Below are positions 1 to 10,137 of a stretch of DNA of 64,000 nt, piece after piece. The translations under genes were made by a program, and so were the position numbers. The notes under the pieces are model-generated. The model was not told where the DNA came from. It saw only the letters and a list, made by a program, of their open reading frames with translations, and did not search any database. The DNA comes from Niveispirillum cyanobacteriorum (GTDB lineage: Bacteria; Pseudomonadota; Alphaproteobacteria; Azospirillales; Azospirillaceae), in assembly GCF_002868735.1 (NCBI RefSeq), contig NZ_CP025611.1, forward strand, positions 1,730,501 through 1,794,500, read 5' to 3'. How positions within the stretch are numbered: the first letter of the stretch is position 1; each line of letters opens with the position of its first letter.

Positions 1-329
1 AGCGGGTGGAACAGAAAGAGTCGCCCACGCGTCAGCAACACCCAACGCGATTCCGGGAAAATCTGAAGACGCTTCTCAGAAGCCCCATATTCAATCTGAA
101 AACGTGGGACTTTAAGAGGAACCGTTATGCCAGCCTTCTTGGCCACAGGGTCGAGACTGTCGGCGTCATGTCGGGTAACGATAAAATCTTCACCAACCGG
201 AAGCCACCCTTCCAGGGTGCCGTATAGTTGGCGAAGACGGGATAGCCAATCCTGCTGTTCCTCCTCCACCTCACCCTTGGACAACAGGGGGGGGAACACA
301 TCCTGATCATCATCAAACGCATAGGCCAT
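1..329 (-). CDS. Unknown protein, 3' end cut by the window edge
   Basis: An open frame begins at an ATG 25 bases downstream of the trpA stop codon, on the same strand, and runs without a stop to the edge of the window (109 codons seen). The product starts MAYAFDDDQD and is acidic at first, then mixed. I recognise no domain. The short spacing suggests co-transcription with trpA, but the protein does not resemble AccD or FolC, which often follow trpA in proteobacteria. The DNA is less GC-rich than trpA. A run of eight G on the plus strand (287-294) lies near the start of the gene and is a possible frameshift or sequencing-error spot. That it is a real gene is likely but unproven. Confidence 0.5.
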   Translation of the reverse strand, partial: MAYAFDDDQDVFPPLLSKGEVEEEQQDWLSRLRQLYGTLEGWLPVGEDFIVTRHDADSLDPVAKKAGITVPLKVPRFQIEYGASEKRLQIFPESRWVLLTRGRLFLFHP

Positions 330-353
330 GGCGCACCTCGCGGGTCATGGCAC

Positions 354-1202
354 TTACCCCCGGGCGGTACGCACGCCCTGGGCCAGCGCCCGCACGAAGT
401 CTAGCACGTTGGGTACCAGGGCGGCAGTAGGCTTGCCGTCAGCGTCCAGGTTGAGCTCCACCTGACGCACGATCGCGCTGCCCACCACGGCGGCGTCGGC
501 CACGCGGGCCACGGCGGCAGCGGCGTCGGGCGTGGTGATGCCGAAACCAACGGCCAGCGGCAAATCGGTATGGCGGCGCAAACGGGCTACCGCGTCGTCA
601 ATGGCACCGGCACTGGCGCTGCCGGCCCCGGTGATGCCGGTCACGGAGACGTAATAGACAAAGCCAGAGGTATTGGCCAGCACGGCGGGCATACGCGCGT
701 CATCGGTCGTCGGCGTCGTCAGGCGAATGAAGTTGACGCCAGCGCGCAAGGCCGGCTCACACAGTTCCCCATCTTCTTCCGGCGGCAGGTCGACCACGAT
801 CAGGCCATCCACGCCCGCCGCCTTGGCATCGGCCAGGAACCGTTCGACACCATAGGAATAGACGGGATTGTAGTAGCCCATCAGGACCAAGGGCGTTTCA
901 TTGTCGCCCTTACGGAACTCCCGCACCATATCGAGCGTTCGGGTCATACGGGCGCCATTGTTCAGAGCGCGCAGGCCCGCCGCCTGAATGGCGGGACCAT
1001 CAGCCATGGGGTCGGTAAACGGCATGCCCAGTTCGATGACATCGGCCCCGGCAGCCGGCAGGCCCTTCAGCAGGGCCAAGCTGGTCTCATGGTCGGGATC
1101 ACCGGCGGTGATGAAGGTGACAAGGCCGGCCCGGCCCTCCGCCTTCAGCGCGGCAAAGCGGTGGTCGATGCGGGTGGCGGCTTGGATCGGGGCGCTGGTC
1201 AT
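354..1202 (-). CDS. trpA: Tryptophan synthase alpha chain
   Basis: Cleaves indole-3-glycerol phosphate to indole and glyceraldehyde-3-phosphate, the first half of the last step of tryptophan synthesis, as the alpha subunit of the cytoplasmic TrpA2B2 complex. The product is 282 residues with the TIM-barrel signature: catalytic Glu57 in [11 protein letters not shown] and Asp68 in MADGP, spaced 11 residues apart as Glu49 and Asp60 are in Salmonella TrpA. The chosen ATG ([16 protein letters not shown]) fits the family length and has a GGAAG about ten bases upstream. In-frame upstream starts would add up to 22 poorly conserved residues. trpB is not in the window; the upstream neighbour is a divergent sensor kinase. 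Confidence 0.96.
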   Translation of the reverse strand: MTSAPIQAATRIDHRFAALKAEGRAGLVTFITAGDPDHETSLALLKGLPAAGADVIELGMPFTDPMADGPAIQAAGLRALNNGARMTRTLDMVREFRKGDNETPLVLMGYYNPVYSYGVERFLADAKAAGVDGLIVVDLPPEEDGELCEPALRAGVNFIRLTTPTTDDARMPAVLANTSGFVYYVSVTGITGAGSASAGAIDDAVARLRRHTDLPLAVGFGITTPDAAAAVARVADAAVVGSAIVRQVELNLDADGKPTAALVPNVLDFVRALAQGVRTARG

Positions 1203-1409
1203 GCGGGTGGGCTTCCAAACTGCTTTCAAAAGGCGGCGCACCATAGACGCAGGAACCAGACGAAACAACCGCCGCTTTGTGCGTGCCGGCCCGGCGTGGC
1301 ACGGGTTCCTATGCGGTTCGTCATAGGTCCGCCTCTATCGATGAAACAGCTTCACGGACACAGGTCACAGGGCGTATCAGCTATATAGCACCCAGCGAGG
1401 TCGATCAGC

Positions 1410-3452
1410 GTGCAGGACATCTTCGACCATCCCGCCGCGCCGACACAGGCGTTGCGTCAGGCCAATCCGTCCCGCGCCGTCGTCTGGCTGGCGCTGACGG
1501 CGCTGCTTGTCGCCCTGGCGCTGTTCGGGGGGGAGTTGCTGCTAGGCCGCGCCCGGGTCATGGAACGGGCGGCTATCGACACACGCACAGAAGCCGACCA
1601 GTTGGCCGAGCATGCGGCACGCCTGATGGGGGCGCACGCTCTTGTGCTACGAAATGCTGAATGGCTGGTGCGCAGCCAGGGTTGGGACGCGGTGGCCGGC
1701 ACCCCGCACCTGCATGAATGGCTGCGCGATCTGGCCAGCGAGGCGCCCGAGGTGCAGTCCTACTGGCTGGCCGACGCCAGCGGCAAGGTGCGGGTCAGCA
1801 CCCTGCGCTGGCCGGCGCCGGATCTGAATGTCGCCGACCGCGACTATTTCACATCGCACCAGAGCCAGAATGCCGGCCCGCATGTCAGCACGCGCCTGGC
1901 AGGCCGCCTGAACCCGGAATTATTCTTCGCCCTGTCGCGTCGTGTGGAGGCGCATGACGGATCGTTCCTGGGCGTTGTCCAGGTATCGATGCGGCCCGCC
2001 TATTTCGAATCCTTCTATGCCAGCGTCGCGACCCGCCCGGATGTGGAGGTGATGCTGGTCCGCAGTGACGGGGAGGTGCTGGTGCGCCACCCGGCCACGG
2101 CGGATGCCGGGCTGACGCTGGGCAATGTCAGCGATCTGGTTGCCCAACGCGACCCGGCATCCGGCCTTGTCACCGCTATGTCGCCCTTCGATGGGCAGGA
2201 GCGGCTCTACGCCGTGGCCGATGTCGACCGTGTACCAGTGCGCGTGGTCTATGGCATCTCTACCGCGGGTCTGCGCGCCGACTGGGGCTGGTCGGCACTG
2301 GGCCATTTCAGCTTCGCCTTGCTGGCCACGCTGATGCTGTTGCCGCTGGCGGCCATCGCCCTGCGCCAGACACGGCAGGCAGAGGTGGCGCAGGGAAAGC
2401 TGCGCAGTTCCAATGTAGCGCTGGAGGCACGGGTACGGGAACGCACCGCCCATCTGGACATCGCGCTGGATGATCTGCGCCGTAGCGAGGAACGGTTGAG
2501 CCGGCTGGTCAGCACGGCCCCGGTCGCCATCATGGAGATCGGGCCCGACGGGCGTTTCACCGATGTGAATGCCGCCGCCGAGCGTATCCTGGGCCTGTCA
2601 CGACAGGCCATCATCGGGGTGCGCCATGACGCCGCCATCTGGCATGCAACGGCCCTGGATGGCCGGCCCATGGCCAGTGTGGATTTCCCGACGGCCCGCG
2701 CCCTGGCAGGGGAAGAGGTGCGTGACGGCGAATATGCCCTGCGCGACCCCAAGACGGGCGCGCGGCAAATCCTGTCCGTCAATGCCGTGCCCATCCGGGA
2801 TGAGGATGGGCGCATCATCGGCTGTACCGCCACCGCCATGGATGTGACGGGCCGGTACGAGGCGGAAGACCGCCAGCGCCTGCTGATGCGCGAGGTCGAT
2901 CACCGCGCCAAGAACGCGCTGGCCGTGGCGCAGGCCGTGGTGAGGTTGAGCCGGGCCGACAGTATTGAGGCCTTCACCAGCGCCGTGGAAGGCCGCATCT
3001 CCTCCCTGGCGCGGTCGCACTCCCTGCTGGCCCAGGCATCCTGGTCCGGTGCTGACCTAGAACGGCTGGTGGAGGATGAGGTACAGGCCTTTGCGGCGGA
3101 ACCGTCGCAACTGACCCTGCGCGGCCCGCGCGTCCGCCTGGGTGCGGACATGGTGCAATCGCTGGGTCTGGTGTTCCATGAACTGGCCACCAATGCGGCC
3201 AAGCATGGCGCCCTGTCCCGCCCCGACGGACAGGTGACGGTGGATTGGACGGTCCGCCGCAACGTCCTGGAACTGACCTGGACGGAAACCGGTGGCCCGG
3301 CCGTGACGGCCCCACCCACACGCAAGGGCTTCGGCTCCACCCTGCTGGGTCAAGTGCTGCGCCATCAACTGGGCGGAAAGATCGACATGGATTGGGCTGC
3401 AACGGGGCTGAAATGCCACGTGACCTTGCCATTGGGCACCGGCAACGGCTGA
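1410..3452 (+). CDS. Membrane-bound HWE-family sensor histidine kinase with PAS domain
   Basis: A 680-residue sensor kinase. A first membrane segment lies near residues 23-45 and a second near 297-318. They enclose a periplasmic sensor of about 250 residues that looks like a double-Cache fold (motif NVADRDYFTSH). A PAS domain follows at about 362-480. The kinase core is the HWE/HisKA_2 type: phospho-acceptor His498 in REVDHRAKN, N-box HELATNAAKHGALS, and a short G-box GFGSTLL. Kinases of this class often feed single-domain or PhyR-type regulators in alphaproteobacteria; none is adjacent, so it is an orphan. The start is GTG with GCGAGG upstream. It converges on the next gene with only four bases between stop codons. 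The ligand is unknown. Confidence 0.88.
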   Translation: MQDIFDHPAAPTQALRQANPSRAVVWLALTALLVALALFGGELLLGRARVMERAAIDTRTEADQLAEHAARLMGAHALVLRNAEWLVRSQGWDAVAGTPHLHEWLRDLASEAPEVQSYWLADASGKVRVSTLRWPAPDLNVADRDYFTSHQSQNAGPHVSTRLAGRLNPELFFALSRRVEAHDGSFLGVVQVSMRPAYFESFYASVATRPDVEVMLVRSDGEVLVRHPATADAGLTLGNVSDLVAQRDPASGLVTAMSPFDGQERLYAVADVDRVPVRVVYGISTAGLRADWGWSALGHFSFALLATLMLLPLAAIALRQTRQAEVAQGKLRSSNVALEARVRERTAHLDIALDDLRRSEERLSRLVSTAPVAIMEIGPDGRFTDVNAAAERILGLSRQAIIGVRHDAAIWHATALDGRPMASVDFPTARALAGEEVRDGEYALRDPKTGARQILSVNAVPIRDEDGRIIGCTATAMDVTGRYEAEDRQRLLMREVDHRAKNALAVAQAVVRLSRADSIEAFTSAVEGRISSLARSHSLLAQASWSGADLERLVEDEVQAFAAEPSQLTLRGPRVRLGADMVQSLGLVFHELATNAAKHGALSRPDGQVTVDWTVRRNVLELTWTETGGPAVTAPPTRKGFGSTLLGQVLRHQLGGKIDMDWAATGLKCHVTLPLGTGNG

Positions 3453-3456
3453 ACCG

Positions 3457-4257
3457 TTACCCCTTCGTCATCAGGAACACCAGGATGGCCGTGGTCGCGG
3501 ACACGTTCAGCGACTGGACCCAGCCGCTGCCGGCGATGGTGACAAGATCGGTACAGGCGGCCTGACTATCCGGCGGCATGCCATGTTCCTCATTCCCCAT
3601 GACCACGGCCACGGGCTTTCCCCCCGGCTGCCGCGACAGGTTGGACAGGGCCGGGAACGGTCCCAGGGCGGTACCGATGGTGCGGTAAAGGCCGCCCAGC
3701 GCCTTCAAGGTGGCGGCAAAGCCTGTGGCACGGTGCAGGTTCACATACTCGAACCCGCCTTCCGCCACGCGATATGCCGCCTCCGACGGCAGGGCCTGCC
3801 CCGGATGATCGGAAATCACGATGCGATCGACGCCAAAGAAGGCGGCGGTACGTACGATGGCGCCTAGATTATGGGGGTTCGACACCCCGTCCAGGATCAG
3901 CAGCGGCTGGCCCGCCGCCGCCCAGCCCTTGGCCAGATCCAGACTGAAGGGGTGGACCGGCCTGGGCGACGCCTCCACCACGATGCCGCCATGCATCGCG
4001 GAGCCGGCAATCTTCTCCAACTCTTCGGATGGGACCAGCCGGAAGGGTTTGCGGGCCGCCGCCATGCGGGTGCAGAAGGGGGCGGCAGCCAGTTTCAGCC
4101 GCTCATCGAAATAGAGCTTCTCTGCCCGATCCGGATCGCGGTCGAACAGGGCCGATACCGCCGGCAAGCCGCCGATGCGGAACGGCTTGCGCCGCGCCTT
4201 CGCGGGGGCTTGGGGTGCCGGCCTGGGTTTCAGCGACAGGGTCGGGCGGTCAACCAT
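3457..4257 (-). CDS. TrmH/SpoU-family RNA 2'-O-methyltransferase (RlmB-like)
   Basis: A SPOUT-class methyltransferase of 266 residues that would transfer a methyl group from S-adenosylmethionine to a ribose 2'-OH in rRNA or tRNA. An N-terminal substrate-binding region (about 25-95) precedes the knotted catalytic domain. All three family motifs are visible: SNPHNLGAIVRTA (126-138), VMGNEEHGM (219-227) and VQSLNVSAT (247-255). The Arg and Asn of motif 1 and the Glu and Asn of motifs 2 and 3 are the usual catalytic and cofactor-loop residues. Which RNA position is modified cannot be told from sequence; RlmB (23S G2251) is one guess. It lies four bases downstream of uppP and is probably co-transcribed with it. 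Confidence 0.9.
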   Translation of the reverse strand: MVDRPTLSLKPRPAPQAPAKARRKPFRIGGLPAVSALFDRDPDRAEKLYFDERLKLAAAPFCTRMAAARKPFRLVPSEELEKIAGSAMHGGIVVEASPRPVHPFSLDLAKGWAAAGQPLLILDGVSNPHNLGAIVRTAAFFGVDRIVISDHPGQALPSEAAYRVAEGGFEYVNLHRATGFAATLKALGGLYRTIGTALGPFPALSNLSRQPGGKPVAVVMGNEEHGMPPDSQAACTDLVTIAGSGWVQSLNVSATTAILVFLMTKG

Positions 4258-4261
4258 GGGA

Positions 4262-5077
4262 TCAGCCTGCGAAGAAGGTCAGCCAGACCAGCATGATGCT
4301 GCCGATGACGATGCGGTACCAGGCGAACGGGGCGAAACCGTGCCGGCCCACAAAGGCCACCAGCCAGCGCACGACCAGCAGGGCTGACAGGAAAGCCACG
4401 ATGAACCCGACGGCAATCATCCCCACGCTATCGACGGCCAGAACCTCCCTGTTCTTGTAAAGGTCATAGGTGGCGGCACCTAGCATCGTGGGGATTGCCA
4501 CGAAGAAGCTGAACTCTGCCGCTGCCTTGCGCTCCACCCCCATCAGCAGGGCGCCGATGATGGTGGCGCCCGACCGCGACACGCCGGGGATCATGGCCAG
4601 ACACTGGGCAAAACCGATGGAGAGCGACAGTTTCGGCGGGAATGCCTCTACCGCGAAATGTTGTGGCCGGGGCACCAGCCGTTCGGCCAACAGGATGGCG
4701 ATACCGCCCGTGATCAGGGCGACGGATACAACGGTCGGGTTGAACAGCACGCTCTTGATGTAGGAATGCGCAAAGACGCCGATCACCGCGGCAGGCAGGA
4801 AGGCCAGCAGGATGGCGGCGGTGAACCGGTAGCTCTCGCCATTGCCCTGCACCAGCCCGCGCACCACGCCCCAGAGCTTCTGGAAATAGACCAGCAGGAT
4901 GGCCAGGATGGCGCCCAGCTGGATCACCACCTTGAACAGGTCTTCCGCCTGCCCCTTGAAGCCCAGCATCTCCCCCAGCAGGATCAGATGTCCGGTGGAG
5001 GAGACGGGAATGAATTCCGTCAGCCCTTCCAGCAGGCCCAGAAGGATGGCGTCGAGATATTGGGCAAGGTCGGTCAA
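4262..5077 (-). CDS. uppP: Undecaprenyl-diphosphatase
   Basis: Dephosphorylates undecaprenyl diphosphate to the lipid carrier undecaprenyl phosphate used for peptidoglycan and other envelope polymers; an inner-membrane enzyme of the BacA/UppP family. The 271-residue product has the two family signatures: EGLTEFIPVSSTGHL starting at Glu17, with Glu21, Ser27 and His30, and PGVSRSG at 164-170 with the catalytic Arg168. About eight hydrophobic segments are visible, and the length is normal. It is the upstream member of a probable two-gene unit with the TrmH-family gene. The 232-base gap to divergent clpS should hold both promoters. Confidence 0.96.
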   Translation of the reverse strand: MTDLAQYLDAILLGLLEGLTEFIPVSSTGHLILLGEMLGFKGQAEDLFKVVIQLGAILAILLVYFQKLWGVVRGLVQGNGESYRFTAAILLAFLPAAVIGVFAHSYIKSVLFNPTVVSVALITGGIAILLAERLVPRPQHFAVEAFPPKLSLSIGFAQCLAMIPGVSRSGATIIGALLMGVERKAAAEFSFFVAIPTMLGAATYDLYKNREVLAVDSVGMIAVGFIVAFLSALLVVRWLVAFVGRHGFAPFAWYRIVIGSIMLVWLTFFAG

Positions 5078-5309
5078 TTAGGGGGGCATCCCGGCTGGCA
5101 TAGGTCCGCGCCTTATAGCAGCCGGTACCGGGGGCGGCGAGGGGCATGATTGTGGCCCGATGCCGCGCCGCACTGGCATCGCCCCCTTCCCTTTTCAAGT
5201 ATCCTTCAAAACCTTTCGGACAATGCAGATACGCCCTTCCAACCGGGCCCAATCATTTCATATGATCATAGGGCGCAAGAGGGGACCCATCAATTGATCG
5301 TTAACCGCC

Positions 5310-5636
5310 ATGGCTGAGGATGACAAGCACGGGAATGGGGGGACGTCGACAGGCGTGGTCGTGAAGGCCAAGCCGAAGACGAAGAAACCCGCCATGTACA
5401 AGGTGCTGATGCTGAACGACGACTACACCCCCATGGAGTTCGTCGTGCATGTCCTTGAACGCTTCTTCAACAAGAACCGTGATGAAGCGACGCGGATCAT
5501 GTTGCATGTCCATCGGCGTGGCGTCGGCGTCTGCGGCGTGTTCACCTATGAAGTGGCGGAAACGAAGGTGACCCAGGTCATGGACTTCGCCCGTCAGCAC
5601 CAGCACCCGTTACAGTGCACCCTGGAAAAGGATTAG
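5310..5636 (+). CDS. clpS: ATP-dependent Clp protease adaptor
   Basis: ClpS delivers N-degron substrates to ClpAP by binding the ClpA N-domain and recognising destabilising N-terminal residues. The product is 108 residues: a flexible charged N-terminus (1-27) followed by the folded core. The [15 protein letters not shown] segment (35-49) carries the Asn36-Asp37 pair that grips the substrate amino group, and His66 of HVH lies in the conserved second half. clpA starts six bases downstream, so the two are translated from one message. A perfect palindrome, TATGATCATA, lies at 5261-5270 in the leader; its meaning is unknown. Confidence 0.97.
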   Translation: MAEDDKHGNGGTSTGVVVKAKPKTKKPAMYKVLMLNDDYTPMEFVVHVLERFFNKNRDEATRIMLHVHRRGVGVCGVFTYEVAETKVTQVMDFARQHQHPLQCTLEKD

Positions 5637-5642
5637 CGCATC

Positions 5643-7943
5643 ATGCTGTCGCGGAATCTCGAACAGACCCTCCACCGGGCCCTGGCCAACGCCAACGAAC
5701 GGCGTCACGAGTATGCGACGCTGGAGCATCTGCTGCTGGCGCTGACGGAGGACCAGGACGCGCTGGCGGTGCTGCGGGCCTGCGGCGTGGATGTGGCGAA
5801 GCTGAAGGCCGAACTGGTCGAATATCTGGACGGTGAACTGTCCAATCTGGTGACGACCCGCCAGGACGATGCCAAGCCCACCGCCGGTTTTCAGCGCGTG
5901 CTGCAACGCGCCGCCATCCATGTGCAAAGCTCGGGCCGTGAGGAAGTGACGGGCGCCAACGTCCTGGTTGCCCTGTTCTCCGAACGCGAAAGCCACGCCG
6001 TCTATTTCCTGCAGGAGCAGGAGATGACCCGGTTCGACGCTGTCAACTACATCTCCCACGGTATCGCCAAGGCCCCCGGTCGGGCTGAGCCGAAGCGCGT
6101 GTCGGGTGCGGATGAAGAGGCGCATGCCGAGAAGGTGGTGAAGAAGGGGACGGAGGCGCTGGAAGCCTATTGCGTCAACCTGAACAAGAAGGCCCTGTCC
6201 GGCAAGATCGACGCCCTGATCGGGCGCGAGCAGGAGGTGGAGCGCACCATCCAGATTCTGTGCCGCCGGTCGAAGAACAATCCGCTTTACGTGGGTGATC
6301 CCGGCGTGGGCAAGACCGCCATCGCCGAAGGTCTGGCGCGCCGCATCGTACAGGGTGAGGTGCCGGAGATTCTGCGTAAGGCCACCATCTACTCGCTCGA
6401 CATGGGTTCGCTGCTGGCCGGCACGCGCTATCGTGGCGACTTTGAGGAGCGGTTGAAGGCCGTGGTGTCGGAGCTGGAAGCGATGGAAGGCTCCATCCTG
6501 TTCATCGACGAAATCCACACGGTCATCGGCGCCGGCGCCACCAGCGGCGGGGCCATGGACGCGTCCAACCTGCTGAAGCCGGCCCTGGCGTCCGGCGCCC
6601 TGCGCTGTATCGGCAGCACGACCTACAAGGAATATCGGTCGTACTTTGAAAAGGACCGCGCCCTGGTGCGGCGGTTCCAGAAGATCGACGTCAACGAGCC
6701 GTCGATCGAGGATGCGATCAAGATTCTGGATGGCATCAAGGTCTATTACGAGACGCACCATAAGGTGCGCTACACCAAGGACGCCATCCGGTCGGCGGTG
6801 GAGCTGTCCGCGCGCTATATCGGCGACCGCAAGCTGCCCGACAAGGCCATCGACGTGATCGATGAAGTCGGGGCAGCGCAGACCATGCTGCCCGAGAACA
6901 AGCGCAAGAAGACCATCACCCAGAAGGATGTGGAGGCCGTGGTCGCCAAGATCGCGCGCATCCCGCCCAAATCGGTCAGCCGCGATGACAAGGAAGTGCT
7001 GCTGAACCTAGAGCGTGATCTGAAGACCATGGTCTTCGGCCAGAACGCCGCCATCGAAGCGCTGGTATCGGCCATCAAACTGGCCCGCGCCGGCCTGCGC
7101 GAACCGGAAAAGCCCATCGGCAACTACCTGTTCTCCGGCCCCACTGGCGTCGGCAAGACGGAAGTGGCCAAACAGCTTTCCCGGACGTTGGGGATTGAGC
7201 TGATTCGCTTCGATATGTCCGAATATATGGAGCGTCACACCATCAGCCGCCTGATCGGCGCACCGCCGGGCTATGTGGGGTTCGATCAGGGCGGCATGCT
7301 GACCGACGCCATCGACCAGCATCCGCATTGCGTGTTGCTGCTGGACGAGATCGAGAAGGCGCATCCCGACATCTACAACATCCTGTTGCAGGTGATGGAT
7401 CATGGCAAACTGACGGACCATAACGGCAAGATCGTCGACTTCCGCAACGTCATCCTGATCCTGACAACCAATGCCGGTGCCGCCGACATGGCCAAGCATG
7501 CCATTGGTTTCGGCAGCGGTGTACGCACAGGCGACGATCAGGAAGCCATCAACAAGACCTTCACACCGGAATTCCGCAACCGTCTGGATGCCATCATCCC
7601 GTTCGGCAATCTGGGACCGGATGTGGTGGCCCGCGTGGTGGACAAGTTCGTGATGGAGCTGGAAGCGCAGTTGACCGACCGGGGCGTGACCATCGAACTG
7701 ACCGATGGTGCGCGCGCCTGGCTGGCCAAGAAGGGCTACGATCCCGTCATGGGCGCCCGCCCGCTGGCCCGCACCATTCAGGAACATGTGAAAAAGCCGC
7801 TGGCCGAGGAATTGCTGTTCGGCAAGCTGTCAAAGGGCGGGGCCGTGCGCGTCATCCTGAACAAGGAAGGCGACGGTCTGGATTTCGACTATGCCGAGCC
7901 GAAAGGCCAAAAACGCGAGGAGAAGATCGAAGAACTCGCGTAA
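5643..7943 (+). CDS. clpA: ATP-dependent Clp protease ATP-binding subunit ClpA
   Basis: Hexameric AAA+ unfoldase that feeds substrates to ClpP. The 766-residue protein has the Clp N-domain (1-145, two repeats), a first AAA module with Walker A GDPGVGKT (218-225) and Walker B ILFIDE (285-290), and a second module with Walker [10 protein letters not shown] (498-506) and Walker B VLLLDE (564-569). The ClpP-docking tripeptide Ile-Gly-Phe is at 621-623. No ClpB-type middle coiled coil is present, which fixes the ClpA identity along with the adjacent clpS. The C-terminal small domain is complete. clpP is not in the window. Confidence 0.97.
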   Translation: MLSRNLEQTLHRALANANERRHEYATLEHLLLALTEDQDALAVLRACGVDVAKLKAELVEYLDGELSNLVTTRQDDAKPTAGFQRVLQRAAIHVQSSGREEVTGANVLVALFSERESHAVYFLQEQEMTRFDAVNYISHGIAKAPGRAEPKRVSGADEEAHAEKVVKKGTEALEAYCVNLNKKALSGKIDALIGREQEVERTIQILCRRSKNNPLYVGDPGVGKTAIAEGLARRIVQGEVPEILRKATIYSLDMGSLLAGTRYRGDFEERLKAVVSELEAMEGSILFIDEIHTVIGAGATSGGAMDASNLLKPALASGALRCIGSTTYKEYRSYFEKDRALVRRFQKIDVNEPSIEDAIKILDGIKVYYETHHKVRYTKDAIRSAVELSARYIGDRKLPDKAIDVIDEVGAAQTMLPENKRKKTITQKDVEAVVAKIARIPPKSVSRDDKEVLLNLERDLKTMVFGQNAAIEALVSAIKLARAGLREPEKPIGNYLFSGPTGVGKTEVAKQLSRTLGIELIRFDMSEYMERHTISRLIGAPPGYVGFDQGGMLTDAIDQHPHCVLLLDEIEKAHPDIYNILLQVMDHGKLTDHNGKIVDFRNVILILTTNAGAADMAKHAIGFGSGVRTGDDQEAINKTFTPEFRNRLDAIIPFGNLGPDVVARVVDKFVMELEAQLTDRGVTIELTDGARAWLAKKGYDPVMGARPLARTIQEHVKKPLAEELLFGKLSKGGAVRVILNKEGDGLDFDYAEPKGQKREEKIEELA

Positions 7944-8006
7944 TTTGACATTCCGCATCATTTCCCCGCACAGTGAGCGCATGAATAATGCCCATTGCGC
8001 GGGGGA

Positions 8007-8660
8007 ATGATGCGCGGTTTGTCTATATTGAGCTGGCCGATCCTGCTGCTGTTCAGTGCCATCATGACAGGGTGCGGCGGCAATGCTGCCCTGGTCCGTG
8101 ATCGGGAGGATGTACCGGTCCTGCAAGGTTCTGGCAAAGCACTGGTCTATTTAAGCTCAGGCATCGACAACAAAGGCAATTTGTTCGTCGGCGACCATGT
8201 AACACAGCCGATACTGTCGCTGGTATTGGACCCGCCCGTCAAAGTATTGGAAAAGGGTGTTCTGGTCGAAAAGACCGTTTTTTCCCCCATAGGCAATGAC
8301 CGGTTCTTCACGCTTCCCGCCGGTCGTTATGGTTTGGCCTTTGTTGCGAGCCTTGCGGGCGGTGTGAACAACGCCACCTATCAACTTGGCAAGCCGAATG
8401 GACGCTGGGTCATTGATTTTGAGGTCAAGGAAGGCGATGTCCTTTACCTGGGCCACTGGCATTTCACGCCGGATCGGCAAGACCTCAACAAAGCGCAACT
8501 GAACATTCGGGTTGAGGATCGGTTCGACCAGATCGCCACCGACCTGCGAAAGGACCTGAATGAACAAGAACCGGGCCGGGGTGACCGACTTGTTCGGCGG
8601 CTTGTCGTGCCCAGCCGTACGTCCATTCCGTTAACCGCGATGCCGGCGAACACGCCGTAA
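8007..8660 (+). CDS. Putative lipoprotein of unknown function
   Basis: About 217 residues beginning MMRGLSILSW. A hydrophobic stretch ends in MTGC, a plausible lipobox with Cys about 20 residues in, so the mature protein is probably an envelope lipoprotein. The body has alternating beta-type segments (for example RFFTLPAGRYGLAF and GDVLYLGHWHF) and a basic C-terminal tail; I recognise no family. Two ATG codons stand in tandem behind a GGGGGA, and a TTG 12 bases upstream is also in frame, so the exact start is uncertain by a few residues. The DNA is visibly less GC-rich than clpA just upstream. It ends at a shared hairpin terminator facing the DUF418 gene. Confidence 0.7.
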   Translation: MMRGLSILSWPILLLFSAIMTGCGGNAALVRDREDVPVLQGSGKALVYLSSGIDNKGNLFVGDHVTQPILSLVLDPPVKVLEKGVLVEKTVFSPIGNDRFFTLPAGRYGLAFVASLAGGVNNATYQLGKPNGRWVIDFEVKEGDVLYLGHWHFTPDRQDLNKAQLNIRVEDRFDQIATDLRKDLNEQEPGRGDRLVRRLVVPSRTSIPLTAMPANTP

Positions 8661-8668
8661 AAATGCAG

Positions 8669-8712
8669 GGGCCGTTGGCAGGTGTGTTGTTGCCCATCGA
8701 AGCCAACGGCCC
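8669..8712. terminator. Hairpin between convergent genes
   Basis: Arms GGGCCGTTGGC (8669-8679) and GCCAACGGCCC (8702-8712) form a perfect 11-bp stem with a 22-base loop, followed on the plus strand by TTGTTAT. It sits between two convergent genes and probably stops both transcripts. The T tract is weak, so efficiency is uncertain. Confidence 0.7.
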
Positions 8713-8718
8713 TTGTTA

Positions 8719-9927
8719 TCAGATCACCGCGCGCCGCAGCGGCACATCGAACCGGCCCAGCGTGGCGCAGCGCCAGAGCCATTCCACCGGGCCATAGGCA
8801 TGGTGGCGCAGCCACCAGTCGGCAAAGCGCATCTGTGCCGCCACGAACAGCACGCCCACGCCCACCGACAGGGCAATACCCCAATGCTGATAGAAGCCCA
8901 GCCCATAGCCATGGAAGAAGGGCACGAAGATGATGGAATGCATCAGGTAACAGGTCAGGCTCATCCGCCCGAACGCAGCCAGCCGGCCCGTGAAGCCAAA
9001 GCCCGCGATGCGGCGATAGATCAGGGCAAAACCTGAGGCCCAGAGCAGCATCTGCATGAGGTTGGCCCAGCCGCCCGTCATCATGCCCAGATGGTATTTC
9101 AGCAGGCCCTGCAAGGGCAGCCCCTGAACCCATAGTGACAGGGGGAACAGAAAGACGAACCCGGCCAGGGCCAGTTGGAATGTCCGCGTCCAGATGCGAC
9201 GGTTGCCCGGATTATCCAGGTAAAGCTGCCGCCGTCCGGCCATCATGCCCAGGATCAGCAGGCCCGCCATCTGCTGCCACCGCCCCGATTCGGCAAAGAA
9301 CCAGAATCGCGCCGTCTGGCCCGTCGTCAGGTTGTTCAAGAACACCGCCGACCAGCTATCCTGGGTGAACAGGGTGAAGATGCGGCCATAAAGCGCCCAG
9401 TGCGAGGGGTTGGACGGCGTGGTCTCCGGCGTGATCCACAGGGCGATCACGGTCCATAGCGACAACGCTTGCCCCAGCAGCAGGATGACCAGCGGTGCCA
9501 GCCAGCGGTCCGGCACGCGGTAGAGAAAGACCAGCGGCAGTCCGAAGACGGCCAGGACCAACAATATATCGCCGATATAAAGCAGGGCGTGGATATAGCC
9601 CATGGCCCCCAGCAGTACCAGCCGCCACAGGAACCGCAGCCTTGCTGCTGCATCCCCATCCCTCTTCGCCCAACTTTGCAGGATCAGGGTGAAGCTGATC
9701 CCGAACATCATGGCGAAGATGGCATAGGCCTTGCCCGCGAACAGGCCGAAGGTCAGGTGATGCACCCACTGGTTCAGGCTGTTCAGCCAGTCCGGCGCGT
9801 TGGCCGGATAGCGCAGCAGTTCGAAATGTTCATCCATATGGACCAGGAACAGCCCGATCAGGGCCGTTCCGCGCAGCGCATCCACCATGTCGATGCGGCT
9901 GCCGTCCCGTGACACGACATTGCCCAT
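8719..9927 (-). CDS. DUF418-family polytopic membrane protein
   Basis: A 402-residue inner-membrane protein with roughly ten hydrophobic segments. The N-terminus (RIDMVDALRGTALIGLFLVH) and the C-terminal signature GPVEWLWR are typical of DUF418 proteins, which are distantly related to membrane acyltransferase-like (heparan-alpha-glucosaminide/OpgC-like) proteins. The biochemical role of the family is not established; an envelope-modifying or transport role is only a guess. The start is ATG with no strong upstream Shine-Dalgarno. The gene stands alone: it converges on the lipoprotein gene on one side, and 210 bases separate it from the small lipoprotein gene on the other. Confidence 0.85.
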   Translation of the reverse strand: MGNVVSRDGSRIDMVDALRGTALIGLFLVHMDEHFELLRYPANAPDWLNSLNQWVHHLTFGLFAGKAYAIFAMMFGISFTLILQSWAKRDGDAAARLRFLWRLVLLGAMGYIHALLYIGDILLVLAVFGLPLVFLYRVPDRWLAPLVILLLGQALSLWTVIALWITPETTPSNPSHWALYGRIFTLFTQDSWSAVFLNNLTTGQTARFWFFAESGRWQQMAGLLILGMMAGRRQLYLDNPGNRRIWTRTFQLALAGFVFLFPLSLWVQGLPLQGLLKYHLGMMTGGWANLMQMLLWASGFALIYRRIAGFGFTGRLAAFGRMSLTCYLMHSIIFVPFFHGYGLGFYQHWGIALSVGVGVLFVAAQMRFADWWLRHHAYGPVEWLWRCATLGRFDVPLRRAVI

Positions 9928-10137
9928 TATCTACTCCCCTGCCCTGCCAGAACTCTTCTGGCGGGCCGCCCCGGTCTTGCCGCCGGTGGTCATTGGTCGG
10001 GCACCCCACTTCCGGCGTGGAAGGTGACATGGCGGGCGGGGGATGGGCAAGCACCGGCATGCGCCAAAATAACCTTCCGCTTCATCGGGAAGGGCATTAG
10101 GCTGCGCATCCTGAACACTGTTCTGGAGAAAGCCGCG

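Noticed and set aside
6-227. Plus-strand 73-codon frame at the left edge
   Set aside because: It overlaps the minus-strand frame that continues the trpA transcription unit, and its product looks random in composition.
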